Positions 47,508 to 59,574 of a stretch of DNA of 64,000 nucleotides are shown piece after piece. The stretch spans positions 4,900,784 to 4,964,783 of the forward strand of contig NC_079210.1 in assembly GCF_026745355.1 (NCBI RefSeq). Reading direction: 5' to 3'. A model generated the notes under the pieces. That model had not been told where the DNA came from. It worked only from the letters and a program-made list of their open reading frames with translations, and searched no databases. The first letter of the stretch is position 1. Each line of letters opens with the position of its first letter. The position numbers and the translations under genes were made by a program. This DNA is from Beta vulgaris subsp. vulgaris (taxonomy: Eukaryota > Streptophyta > Magnoliopsida > Caryophyllales > Amaranthaceae).

Positions 47508-48962
47508 CACTCCGCATCCTTTCTCTCGCTCTCTTTAAAACTCCTCCCCAAAACCCTAAAACAACTCGCCACAAACCCCCCAATCCTAGCGGGCTCGACT
47601 GTCGCGTGAGCCACCTCGAGCTCCTCAGGCAGGCAGTGTAGCCCTGCCTTTTCCCCTTTTTCGTTTTTTTCGTCTGTGGTCAAGGTGTTAGTATCGCTGG
47701 TGTTCCGCCATCCCCGTCGTTGCATAGGTCCCCCACTCCCTTAGAGTTGTTGGTGTTTCCTCCACCCTGCTGTCGCGTAGATCCCCCACCCCCGTTGTCG
47801 TTGGTGTCCCCCTAGTCGCGTTGTTGCATTGGTCCCATCCCCTTCCCTAGTGTTTCTAGGGTTCCGCCTCACTTCCCTGTACCTCCTCGGTTTCCCCTCC
47901 CCCATCCTCATGGTGTCTTCCTTGCAGTTTGACAGGTTTCCCCGTCCCTTGTTTTTCCCTGTCATATATATGTCGGGCTTCCCCTTCCCTTTTCCCTTCC
48001 CCCTTGTTGTGTCGAACTCCTCCCCCCCTTTCCTCTCCCTTGAATGCGTGGGGCTTCCCTTTCCCTTTTCCCCTCAGTGTATGGGCTTCTCCTTCCCCTG
48101 GTGGTTGGTTTTTCTACTACGTCAAGTAAATGTTAGTATGTTAGTTGGTTTCTTAATATGTGGTTTGTATTAACAAAATAGAAATAAGTTGGTTTAAAGT
48201 TGCTCGAGCTATTGTTCAGGGTTTCTGTCAGCTTGTTAAGGCACGGGGATTCAGAAAAGTAGTGTATGTGGTGTTTTTGGATTCTGTGATGAGGGATAAA
48301 GTGAATCCAGAGGATTGTGCGCGTAGATGAAGTAATGATCGTTCTTCATGGTTAGGATTTTTGTTTTCCGGTTTCACAAACCGAAAGTGTGTTCGAGAGC
48401 TCAATTTATTTAGCTCTCTTTTTAACTTGATAGTAATCTTTATGGTCCTTTCCTTGAAAAAAATTCAAATCTGCAGGCGGCACCCCAATTGTATCTGGGG
48501 TTTTCAACACGCCCACTCCAATGCGTTTCTCCTATCTCAGGGAGAAGCCTGAATTACTCTCTCTCTCCCTCTCTCTCTAGAGAGAGAGAGAGAATACTGA
48601 GTCACAAAGGATCGTGACTCTTCATCATATCATGAGCCTCGAATCCCAAGCAATAGCAGATTGTTAGAATTATTGCTCATGCAGCGAGTTGCAACGTTCG
48701 CGTTGGTTGTTCGTTGTCCGACTAGTGACCGACATTCGCTTCTCTTCCCGCTGCCATCAACCATCAACGTTTTGACTCCACCATCACAAGCATTGACTAG
48801 CGATGCCATCCTTATCGGTTTTGCTTCTTCTTGCTTTTCAAGGACAGTAAGAGCTTGTACAGCTCCTTTTGTTTGTTTGTTTGGTTTAGATTTGGTTGTA
48901 ATAGCATTAACCTGTACTTTTTCTTTTAATTAATGTGCGATTTTCCGATATAAAAAAAAAAA
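47508..48962 (+). mobile_element. Probable non-autonomous non-LTR retroposon
   Basis: ACCAAAAATTT at about 47497-47507 and ACCAAAAGTTT at about 48965-48975 flank the region as an imperfect duplication, and a poly(A) run (48952-48962) lies before the second copy. The 5' part is CT-rich like a transcribed leader. No long frame spans it. The ORFs at 47829-48173 are low-complexity Pro/Phe/Ser readings. Confidence 0.4.
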
Positions 48963-49204
48963 GTACCAAAAGTTTCCATAAAAGAAAAACTGAGTACATC
49001 CTATAGTGGAAAAGTTCAAAATCTCCTCCCTCTTTCTTTACTTTCATAGTTTCATACATCTCACGCCACCTTTGCTTAGTTTTTGATCCAGACAACTTTC
49101 ACACATCACTGTTACTATACAAACAAAATTTTACCATTTTTGACAACTCGATTTATGACATGGTCAAAACTTGCGCATGCCTCAGTGCCTGACTAGCTAG
49201 CTCG

Positions 49205-52199
49205 TTAGCTAGAAATGCGAAATATGGAAACTTTATAAGCATTTTTGGACCGACTGTTTTTGTTTATGAGCTCAAAAATGCATGCATCTCCTACCTGCAA
49301 ATCATTATCCAACACAAAACTTTTCCAGCCATTCAGAAGCTCTGTAATCTTCTTCCCAACATAAACTCTGACAGAATAACTCTTCCCATTTGGCCCATTC
49401 AAGATTATCTCCTTACATTTACTTGAAAAATATATTGAAGCATGGCTTGATGGCACAGCCTACACATGAAATAATGAAGATAACTATTTTTGTGTCACAA
49501 ATATAAAGGGCGAAAAATCAGATTTAATAAGAAGTCGATCTTACCAGCTTGTATTTGTAAGTCACATGTGAGGGATACATGATAGATTTGAAATGAGGAT
49601 ATGAAGATACAAATGCATCAAGCTTTCTCTTAAGTTTCTTTTGTCTCATATCAACAGAGATTTTATCATTCCCTTCACAAAGAATTACATTGGATCAGTG
49701 CAATAGATAGTAAAACTGCATACCCTAGCTATTATCAAACTAACTCAAACCTTTGTATCATTGGTTGTCCGGCAATTTGCGTACTATTTGTATGCCAATT
49801 TCTCTTATTCGTTAATTAATTATTTCGTGTTTCAAGAATTTGATTTCAATGAGTAATGGACTATCTCTCCATCTAAAATTTGCCATTATGTGATTTCACT
49901 AATAATTGTCTCCTATCTTTAGTCATTTGTAATAACCTAATTTGTAAAATAGTTGCACGATACCATATCCTGTGACGGGTACATTGAGATTTTACAAAAA
50001 CATCGGGTATATTTTGGAGAGTTTGACCCAATTCTTTTGCTAAAAATTAGCAAAAATGTAACTTTGTACTATATCACAAGATTCACAACTATAAATTAGG
50101 AGTTTGTCATTTACCTTTGCTTTTGTAGCTTGAACATTCTACATCATCAATTGCTGAGGAATCTAGACTGACAGTAGTCTTAACTTGTTTAAGCTTTGGC
50201 GAGAATTCATCCAATATTTCAATGGAGATGTCATCTTCCTCACTCTCTTCTTCTACAACCTTATTCTTGAGATCATATTTTCTCTTCATAGCACAAGAGA
50301 CTTTTCTCATAGGATAGTCTATCTCTGTAGCACTTTTGTCGAATATAATGACGTGAAATTGTGATTGTGAGCCACCATCAAACCTGAATAATAAGAAATG
50401 GCCGAACATCATGTTATAGAATTCCATTAAATCTTGCCAACCTTTTCCCAGGAACATATCATTGTTATCAGTTCTCTCTAATTGGACTTTCCATGGTTGT
50501 TCAGAATTTGGTACACTTAGGTATATGATATCAGATAGATGTCTTCCATATTTCTTCACAAACTCCACTGGGATCCTCTGTGTAAAAAGAGGGGATGGAT
50601 CATCACGGCGTAAATACAACAAGAAATTTAGATAAAACCCGTCCCCTGGTGAAATGCAGTGGTGCTCATCCAAGCAAATTCCCAAACAAAAGGGTTCTAT
50701 ATCATACAATCAATTTGCAACTGAACTTTGAGAAAGGTCTAACCATTAACTGTTATTTTGTACACTAATACACAGTAGCATAAAAAAATTGCATTTGTTA
50801 TTTATACAGTTATACTTATATTGTTAGTGAATCATTACTAGAAAGTGTTTAATAAAAACCTTTATTAGCATCAACAACAGATGTTTGGATAATTGGATGC
50901 TACCAATTTCTTTAAAGTTGTATTATCACTATGAAATAACCAGCCCAGGAATGTTAAATTGATACTAGAAGGCTAAAGTCGTCCACATAATTTCTTTGCC
51001 AAATGTAGCTTATTTGGTTAAAATCTTGGGATCGAATTTCGTCTACATCCATTACCCTTGTGACTCAACGGCTCGTTTGGTAGTTGGTAATAAATGGTGG
51101 TAATGGGAATGAATTTGTGTCTAAATTTGTGAAAAATATCATTGTCCATTCCCATGGTAATGCTAATTTATCCTAAAGTGTCCACTTTCCTTCTTGAATT
51201 TTCATTCCCATCCAATACCACCTTGTAGGTGGTAATGAGTGGTAATGAAAATTGCTTCCCTTTGGAGACAAAAACACAAGTTTAGGGGTGAGATTGCTTG
51301 CCCATGGAGAAAAAATGCATCCCCATGGATATTTTAAAGGTGCTTCCCTAATAAAATTACACTTAAAATTCATTCCATTACCGCAATTTATTAACGACTA
51401 CCAAACGGGCCGTCAGTCTCTCTGCACCAAAATTCCACAATATCTTCTCAAAGATATACTGCCATTCTTAATAAATTCCTAGAGCCCCTAAATATAGCTT
51501 CCTTCATCAGTTTCCTCCATTGCCTTTTTCTTCTCTTATTTTTGGGGGGAGATTTTCCTGACACATCCCTCCTAATTTCTATTTGAAGAATGTTTCTTTC
51601 TTCTTTTTTTTTTTTTCTTATTTTCATTTCTCTCACATATCAAAAGTGATGACATTTGCTGATAACAAAATAAATATGCATGTATTTACATATTACCAAT
51701 ACATTTATAAACATACCAATGCATTAAAGTTCAAATATCATAATTCATAACCCACTACGAAAAAAAGATATTCACTTGAAATACAAAATCATTTGAACTT
51801 CATAATTAGATAAAAAAAAATAGTAACAACCCACATCATATTATGAAATTTAACAGCACAGTTCAATTTCATTCTGAATAATATAATAAAATATTCATCG
51901 TACTTAACTCTTTCTACTAAAAAATACTAGTAATTATTCAAAAATCAGGGAAACCACATCAAATTGAAGTATATTTCGTACAAATAAAGCCATACTAAAA
52001 AACAAAGTACAATTGTACAAAGAAATATTTAGGAAAAAGGTGAAATAAATTAACTTACAAGATTAAGTTTTTGAGTGAATGGAGAAACAATAATCTTGAA
52101 GAAATATGGTTTATTGTCCTCTGAAGCAAACTGAATTTTTGGGTCACAATTTGTAGGAGCTTCCGTTTTCTGAATCTTCATGAGCCGACTACTTCTCAT
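49205..52199 (-). CDS. B3-domain protein with two B3 domains (REM-like), 4 exons
   Basis: Exons on the minus strand are 52199-52059, 50577-50115, 49672-49545 and 49459-49205. All have GT/AG borders and the phases join to 328 residues. The first B3 domain spans about residues 32-125 (PYFFKIIVSP, RIPVEFVKKYG, WKVQLER, GWQDLMEFY, FLLFRFDG). An acidic linker (VVEEESEEDD) follows, then a basic KKLKRKLD. The second B3 domain spans about 222-326 (YPHFKSIMYPSHV, VPSSHASIYF, GWKSFVLDNDLQVGDACIFEL). B3 domains bind DNA, and this layout fits the plant REM family of reproductive-stage regulators. Intron 1 is 1481 bases and holds a MITE. An in-frame second Met (52181) is also possible as start. Confidence 0.88.
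51068..51413. mobile_element. Terminal inverted repeat element in intron 1 of the B3 gene
   Basis: Left ACGGCTCGTTTGGTAGTTGG and the right end in inverse ACGGCCCGTTTGGTAGTCG pair over about 28 bases. Inner TAATGGGAATGAA/TTCATTCCATTA words extend the pairing. I cannot define the target duplication, so the superfamily is open. Confidence 0.7.
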
Positions 52200-53128
52200 G
52201 ATTCTAAGTTTTTTTTTTTTTATAACTATTTTACAGCTTCACAGGGAATTTGGGTAATAAGTAGAGAATTAACATATAGATAAAGTATGTGAATGTGAAG
52301 GTTCGCTGTTAATTTTAGAGTGGTTTTGGAAAACCTTTCGTATTTCTTTAAGTTCTGTTTTTGATTTACTGTCTTAATAGTTACAACCGTAATACTAATT
52401 ACGGAGGAGCTTATGGATGGAATAGTGAATACCTAACCAAGCAATAAATTAAATAATCATAATACCATTGCATTGTTTCCGACGATAATAATAAAGAGTT
52501 ACTCTTGCATGGACCTAGTCCACAATTATATTATTGCAGACTAAAATCACTTATTTAACATACTGATTCTTTTTTTTTCGATATTGTAACCTTTGAAACT
52601 CTTAAGTCATACCATGTAGTTAATATCTACCATAGTGACTGTTTTTTTCTAGTAAGTCATTCTTCCTCACATTAGTTTATCATCATAAATTTTTTCACTT
52701 TGTTACATAGTAACTTTTTTTCACATCGTCAAACTTCACAATCTAATGATCTATATCTACTCATCTTTTATATCTATTTTTTTTATATAATGACATTTTT
52801 TTATAAATCACATAAATTAGCATTAGGTCCACACTACTTTAGTGTAGACCAAGTCCGTCTAAGTTTTTTACAATAATAAATGACACAGGAAGAAAGAACA
52901 CACTTTTTAAGAAATTTAAAGAGGGAAAGTTGGAGGCAAGACTATGTTCAGTTTTCCGTATTTTTACTTTTTTTTTTCAGATCAAATAAAAAAAAAGTTC
53001 AGATCAGATCAGAAAAATAAGTTCAGATTAGATCAGAAAAAATAATTTCAAATCAGGTTAGAAAAAATAAGTTTAGATCATACTTATATTAAAAAACTTA
53101 TTTATTATTTTGAATATTATTATTATTA
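52200..53128. other. Promoter side of the B3 gene, no gene seen
   Basis: AT-rich. At about 52978-53085 a short unit (AGATCAGATCAGAAAAAATAA) recurs about four times, giving a small tandem repeat. Confidence 0.45.
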
Positions 53129-53953
53129 GGGTTTTTTCACCATGTACCCCTGTGGTTTTTTAAAATTCATGGGGTACCCCTAATTTTTTTAATGCACCGA
53201 GTACCCTTATTATTTCAATAAAATTCACGAAATGCCCTTATTAATGACTAACGATGTTAACTTTTCGTTAGTCCTCTAATTAACCCTTAATCCCTAATCT
53301 TAACACCCTAACACCTAAACCCACCCTTAAACACCCAACCACCACCTTCCCCCACCCCTCCCCCACCCACGCAGCCCCCCACCCCTCCCCACCACCCTGT
53401 CGAATTCCCCCACCCCACCCCCACCCCCACCCCCACCCCCACCCCCGTCGATACTGATTTCAAAAATGTTTTCAAAAATGATTTCAAAAATGATTTCGAA
53501 AAAGGTTCGACGACGCAGTGGTTCGGTCTGGTGCGCAGTGGTTCGATCTGGTGAGAGAAGGTGAGGTGGGGGTGAGGTTTTAAGGGGGGTTGCTACCAGG
53601 GGTGGAGGTGGGGTGGGTTGGGGAAATCAAGTGGGGAGGAGGGCTGTTGCAGGGGGTGAGAGAGGGAGGGAGGGGAGGGGGAGGGGAGGTGGTGGTGGTT
53701 AATTGGATGGTGCTTGTAGGGGTTAGGGTTAGAAGTTATAGTTTAGTTAGTTATAGTTTAGTTAGTTAGTTAATTAGGGTTTAATTAGGATTAGAGGGGT
53801 TAATTAACCCTAATGACTAACGAAAACTTTACAACGTTAGTCATTAAGGACATTTTGTGAATTTTATTGAAATATAAGGGTACCTGGTGCATTAAAAAAA
53901 TAGGGGTACCCCATGAATTTTGAAAAATCACAGGGGTACCTAGTGAAAAAACC

Positions 53954-53954
<1 letters not shown>
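53129..53954. mobile_element. Mutator-type inverted-repeat element (copy 3)
   Basis: Ends GGGTTTTTTCACCATGTACC and inverse GGTGAAAAAACCG, with TTATTATTA on both sides (9 bp). Each end has four modules of the CACCATGTACCCC type (the second reads inverted), then GACTAACGATGTTAAC. The inner arms are C-rich (a CCACCC run near 53405-53450) and G-rich (53570-53690), with a centre of ATTTCAAAAATG repeats. The adjacent (TTA)n tract at 53955-53990 makes the duplication less decisive. Confidence 0.82.
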
Positions 53955-53988
<34 letters not shown>

Positions 53989-53990
53989 CA
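53955..53990. repeat. (TTA)n microsatellite
   Basis: About 12 units of TTA beside the Mutator-type element. Related A/T-only repeats continue to about 54075. Confidence 0.9.
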
Positions 53991-54077
53991 TTGGTATTAT
54001 AATTATTATTTTTACAAATTTTATTATGCTTATTATAATTATTGTTAATGTTGTTATTTTGATTATTACTATTATAC

Positions 54078-54800
54078 TCCCTCATTCTTAGAATATAGTT
54101 CCCATTTTCCTTTTTTCACGGTAATTTATGCAAGTATTACTCCCTCTGTCCCAAAATATTGTTCCCATTTCCATTTTGGTGTTCCAAAATATAGTTCCCA
54201 TTTCCATTTTGGTGTTCCAAAATATAGTTCCCATTTCCATATTTAGTTCCACATTTTTCCGTAATTTGTCTAGAAAAAAACAGTAGTCATTTATTTGCTT
54301 CTTGAATTTTGTTTTTTCCTTTGTTTATTCAATCAAAATGGTACGATTAATGCTCTTTTACCAATTATTCTCCATTCTCTCTCCTAAAATCATATTTTCC
54401 CATACAATATTTATTTAAATAAACAAAAAATCTTTACTATCCCTCTTAGATTCTAATTGCATAAATTACCGTGAAAAAGGGAAATGAGAACTATATTTTG
54501 GGACGGAGGGAGTAGAATCTAAGGGAGATAGTTAGATTTTTTGTTTATTTAAATAAATGTTGTATGGGAAAAGATGATTTCAGGAGAGAAAATGGAGAAT
54601 AATTGGTGAAAGAGCATTAATTGTAACATTTTGGTTGAATAAATAAGGAAAAAACAAAATTCAAGGAGCAAATAAATGATGTGACACGGTTTTCCTAGAC
54701 AAATTACGAAAAAATGTGGAACTAAATATGAAAATGGAAACTATATTTTGGGACACCCAAAATGAAAATGGGAACTATATTTTGGGACGGAGGAAGTAGT
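54078..54800. mobile_element. Two interlocked Stowaway-type elements
   Basis: Left termini occur at about 54078 (CTCCCTCATTCTTAGAATAT) and 54141 (CTCCCTCTGTCCCAAAATAT). Right termini occur at about 54514 (TTTTGGGACGGAGGGAG) and 54797 (TTTTGGGACGGAGGAAG). Arm 54141-54440 is inverted against 54520-54797, while 54078-54137 is inverted against 54458-54514. The order is therefore left1-left2-right1-right2, which simple nesting cannot give. Confidence 0.78.
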
Positions 54801-54891
54801 TACTATTATTATTGTTATTGTTATTATTACTACCATTAATATTACTTTAATATATGATCACTACTACAATTAATACTATTATTTACTAGTA

Positions 54892-55147
54892 CTCCCTCTG
54901 GCTTTTTTATCTTTCTCACTTTCCTGTGCACATCTCCCAATGCACATCTTTGAACTTAAATATCTTTCATTATATAATAGTAAAAATTATAATGATTGAA
55001 AATTAATAATATACTAATTGAGACGAATCAAACACGACCCCACCTGACTATATTTTTTCTTATGAATTGAAAAAAATTGAGAAGATTCTATCTAAGTATG
55101 AATAATGTCAAGATTCTAAGTGAAAATGATAAAAAAATCAGAGGGAA
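54892..55147. mobile_element. Stowaway-type MITE (family 2)
   Basis: Starts CTCCCTCTGGCTTTTTTATC and ends ATCAGAGGGAA, with TA on both sides. The interior shares TCTTTCTCACTT and GACGAATCAAAC words with the copy at 31158. Confidence 0.82.
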
Positions 55148-55174
55148 TACCTTTATTCAAAAAGGATTATTATT

Positions 55175-55904
55175 ATTAAAAGCAGAAAGGGGTTTTTTTA
55201 GAGAGAGGGCCTTTGCCTTCTCTCTAGAAAACCCTAACCCTCGAATACCCAATTTTTTAGCCTTCTTCATGTAGACATCACCACCCAACCCCAACTTCAG
55301 CCTGCTCCCTTCTTTTCATTCCTCTAGAAAAATGATAAGCTTTGCTCTCCGTGTGGACCTAGCCTCAGCCGGCCCAAGGTCTTCTCATCCCCATCTTCTT
55401 TTGGCTTTCTTCCGAAGCGTCAACTCCTTTGGTGCTCTGCGTTGGCGCTGAGAAATCGGGTTTTTGTCGTCGGTGTTTCTTTCGCGGTGGGTCAGTGTTT
55501 CGTATCGGCTGGCATTTGTGGCGGCTCTGGGACTATTTTCTTTTTCCTGTTTGTTATTTAATTTTCTACTTTATTTAGTTGTTTTAGTTAGTTGTTAGAT
55601 TTGTGGTGGGTTTTAGATTGTTGTGGCCTCAAGTAATTGTGGTTCTCTTGAGAAGATTTGGGAGCTTATTCATTTTCAGTGGTGTTTGTCGTGTCTCCAA
55701 AAAGGGTTTCACGAAGTTGTCTTCAGTTCGGAACTGCCTAGGGACATGGTGTGTTGCCGCGACGGAACATCTACTCGAGTTTCTTATTGCTCTATTTTCT
55801 TCTATATTTTTTGTACTTGAAGCTTGTTGTAACTTCCCTTATGGGTGCTTTCGGGGGTCTCTTGTGTAGACACCTCTTAGTTTTCTTCCCTGATAAAAAA
55901 AAAG
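55175..55904 (+). mobile_element. Probable non-autonomous non-LTR retroposon
   Basis: GGATTATTATT occurs at 55164-55174 and 55905-55915, and a poly(A) run (55895-55903) precedes the second copy. The 5' end is CT-rich (GCCTTCTCTCTAGAAAACCC). Short overlapping ORFs (55603-55954) are not convincing. The target site is a simple repeat, which weakens the duplication evidence. Confidence 0.5.
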
Positions 55905-56542
55905 GGATTATTATTGTTGTTGTTTTACATATTAATTATCAGTATTCCCCTTAAAAAAAATTATTAATATTGCTAATTGTTATTGATGTCATTGTTATCA
56001 TTATAAATGTCATTGTTATTATTATTTCAAGCTATTTTGTTGTTATACGATATCGAAAATTAAAGGTCATCTTGTTTTTTTATGTAGACGATTGTCGTCC
56101 CAATAAACACGAACCACTTGAAGGTCTAACTTGGTTGGTTGAGTAGGTTGCAACAACAATTGATAAGATGCATTAATTTGTCAGGGCTTGTTTTAAAAAA
56201 AAAAGCTTGAATCAAGGCAACAACCTTTTTCCTATTTATTTCTTTTGCTTGAGTTGAGAGTAATATAATTGAAGCTCCACTCTCTTGTATGTTTTTATTC
56301 CTAGATGTTAAAAAGTCTACATGCATGCTTTGAGATGTTTATGGTTGATTTTAGGATATTTTATACTAAGGTAGTGGTTAGAACTTTTTGAGAGTATTAC
56401 AAGACCTTAATTCATGGATTGTGGTATGATTGTGTTTCCCTCTCTAGTAAATTTGAAACCTAAAAGGTAGTATTTGCTTGAAAACCCCATGTGAGGACCG
56501 CCTTAGCCCTAATTGGTTGACTGTGATTTGTGATATATGGTT

Positions 56543-58141
56543 CACTAGTAGAGAAACATCGATTTGCGTCAGATGCAGGACCCCATTTGCGTTGGTTCCA
56601 TGTATGACGCTACAGGTCTCAACGCAAATTGTCCAAAATTCATTTGCGTCAGATGTCATCCGACATAAAAGATGAACCATTTGCGTCGAAAGCACCAACC
56701 GACATAGAGAACAATTTGATGAGATGAAAAGGATGCCATGACTTAGGATTTGCATCTGATTTTGGAGCAGCAAACGACGCAATTAACATATTTTTTAATA
56801 AAAAAAGTTACTTAAACAATAAATGATAGTATAATTTCAAATTAGTCCATCCATTTTCCACACCTAGTCTAGCAACAATCAGATCTTCTATTTTCTCCAA
56901 CAACTCATATCAGATACAAAATGAAATAAAAGAATATGAGAAATAACAAGTTCGAATTATACTAGTAATTACCTCATTGGTTACAAATTTACAATGTTTT
57001 TAAAAAATTTACAATGTTTTCTACAAATTAAACCCTAATAATCTATCTTAATTCTCCAGTGGAAACAAATTCAAAAGAAAAAAGTTAAAGAGTAGGAGAT
57101 ATGAATATAGTTAACATGTAGGAAATGAAAGCACCACAAAATCCCAACTGATAAAGTTGTTTGGAAGCAAAGTTTTAAGTGGTAGAAACCCTAGCCGCCG
57201 CCGCTCCTTATTTCCGATTTGGAGATCGCTAAAGTGGAGAGAGATATAGTGCTTGGGAGAATTCTACATCCAATAAAACAAAATCCTCAAATAATTGAAC
57301 AAATCATCAAAATCTAAATGACTATACCAAAAAATGAGTACCTAAGAAGCAGATTTGGAAAGAGAGGCGAAGGACCCGTATTCTTCATTTCGAACAAACT
57401 TTCTGAGTCAACGTCAACACAAAACGGTATGTCTTCGTTGTTGTATGCCGCCGCTTCAAATTCTTCCTCAAGTACATCTTCTTCCCTTCGAAAAATCATT
57501 CGCTAAAATGGATAATTCGTCATCTTCTTCCCTTTGAAAAATTGGGGAGTTGGGTGGGAGAGGAGCAGTATAGTTGCATTGGGGTGTTGGGTGTGGGAGA
57601 GGAGAAATAGTGTTGGTTTGTTGGGTGGGAGAGGAGCAATAGCGTCACAAAGTTGGTTGTTGTAAGAGAGGAACAACAACGTTAGGGAGTTGGATGGAGA
57701 GAAGTTAGGGAGTTGGGATTGGGAGGTGGAAGAAATATTAGAGTACGTCATTATATATGTAAAGATGATTTGCGTCGAAGGTCAAGCTATATCCGACGCA
57801 GATGAATATACTACTGCTAAATCAATTGATCGACAAGCTAAGATTCAACATGAAATAATTTACTCATCTGCGCTGGATGGGCATATATGTCCGACGCAAA
57901 TAGCTTGATACAAGGATTTGCACCGCACAATAGGCGCGTTCGACACAAAATTGCTTTACTCATGTGCGTCAGATAGGTAGGCTCACGCGACGCAAATATT
58001 TTTGCCATTCATTTTCTGTAGGTATTTGCGTCAAACATTGATTATAATTCGATGCAAATCGTCTGCTGCTGACTATTTGCGTCAGTTCTTCATACATGCG
58101 ACGCAAATAAGCAGACGCAGATTATCATTTTTCTACTAGTG
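56543..58141. mobile_element. Non-autonomous CACTA element, 1.6 kb, with CGACGCAAAT subterminal repeats
   Basis: Starts CACTAGTAGAGAAACATC and ends TTTTTCTACTAGTG, flanked by GTT on both sides. The outer 200 bases at each end carry many TTTGCGTC / GACGCAAAT words in both orientations, the binding-site arrays typical of CACTA. The interior (about 57060-57730) has a gene-like stretch (ACCCTAGCCGCCGCCGC) and short ORFs but no transposase, so it may hold a captured gene fragment. Confidence 0.85.
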
Positions 58142-58469
58142 GTTGTCTAGCTCTTTCGCTCCTACATAAACTTCACTATTAGGATTGAGCACCACTATCC
58201 AAATTTAATCACGCCTACGTTACCACCTCAAAAAGTCCTTTTGACCCTAGAGGGTTGAGTCATTGTCAGTGGCGGAAGATTGAAATCAAGCCTATTGAGC
58301 GAGTGTGTCATGTCAAGATGTCAAGTAACCTTATCTTATTCTTATTTTTTGTTACATTCATCGGCTTTATTTTCTGGAGTTTAGAGAAGCTACCTTGAGT
58401 GGTGAATTTGAAACTAATTAAGAGATCGCGATACATATGCTGTAGAATCTGAGGAAATGTGCTCTATCT

Positions 58470-59566
58470 TAGGGGTGCTTATCGAGCGAGCCGAGCCTGA
58501 ATAGCACTGGGCTCGGCTCGAGCTCGTTTAAAATTTCCCAGGCTCGGCTCGGCTCGGCTCGTGAGCTCGCCGAGCTTGGGAGAGCCGAGCTCGAGCTCGG
58601 CTCGTGATGGAAATTTGGGGCTCGAGCTCGGCTCGCGAGCTCGTTTAGGCTCGGCTCGCGAGCTCGTTTAGGCTCGCCTTGCGAGCTCGTTTAGGCTCGA
58701 AGTAGGTGAGCTTGTTCACTCACCCATCATATGCTTTTATAACTTGATTTCCCTCTTAGCATTGCTAAGATTTCAATGTGGGACTTCATGGTTTGTTAAA
58801 GAAAAACAAACTCACTATCCCCATTTCAATGTGGAACTTTATGTTTTGTTTAAGATAAACAAACTCATTCTACATATGCTTATATAACTTGGAATCCCTC
58901 TTAGCATTGCTAAAATTTCAATGTGGGACTCCATGTTTTGTTAAGAAAAAAAACTCATTATACCCTTGTTTTGTTTACATATGCTTTTATAACTTGGAAT
59001 CCCTCCTAGCATTGTTAAAATTTCAATGTGGGACTCCATGTTTTGCTAAAGAAAAAATTATCAAATATTTTAAGTATTAAATAATCAACTATTTAAAATT
59101 ATACTTCATTCCCTCTATGAAGAAAATAAAGTATAGTTTTTTTTCCAACCAAGGAGATACAAAATTAAACTTTAAGTTGAAGTAAGGAATAGTAGCTATT
59201 TATAAAGAAAATAAGGTTGATCCTTGTTTTCTTAACCAATGTGGGACTTTAGTGCCTAGTGGAGTAGAGGTGAAGTTGGATCACAAATTAAAATATATAA
59301 TTTGTAATCTAAATTAAAATATAAATTAGTATTAAATTTTTTTAATATAAAATATTTTTTTAATATGTATTTTTTTAATATAAAATAATAAACGAGCTGC
59401 TCACGAGCTTTACGAGCCGAGCTTTGCCTAGCTCGGCTCGGCTCGTTTAAGTCTCGAGCCGAGCCCGAGTCGCGAGCCCGAGCTCGAGCCGAGCTTCAAC
59501 GAGCCGAGCTTTGACCGAGCCGAGCCCGAGCTGCTCGCGAGCTTGTCAGGCTCATTATCACCCCTA
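58470..59566. mobile_element. hAT-type element, 1.1 kb, with perfect 8-bp target duplication
   Basis: Starts TAGGGGTGCTTATCGAGC and ends CATTATCACCCCTA. CTCTATCT lies immediately on both sides (58462-58469, 59567-59574). The outer 250 bases at left and 170 at right are dense GAGCTCG/CGAGCC/CGGCTCG words. The middle has three to four tandem units of about 110 bases (TTAGCATTGCTAAAATTTCA, ATGTGGGACTCCATGTTTTG). No transposase. Confidence 0.9.
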
Positions 59567-59574
59567 CTCTATCT

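Noticed and set aside
47829..48173. 114-residue ORF with Phe/Pro/Ser-rich sequence
   Set aside because: It arises from a CT-rich leader-like stretch and overlaps another ORF of the same texture.
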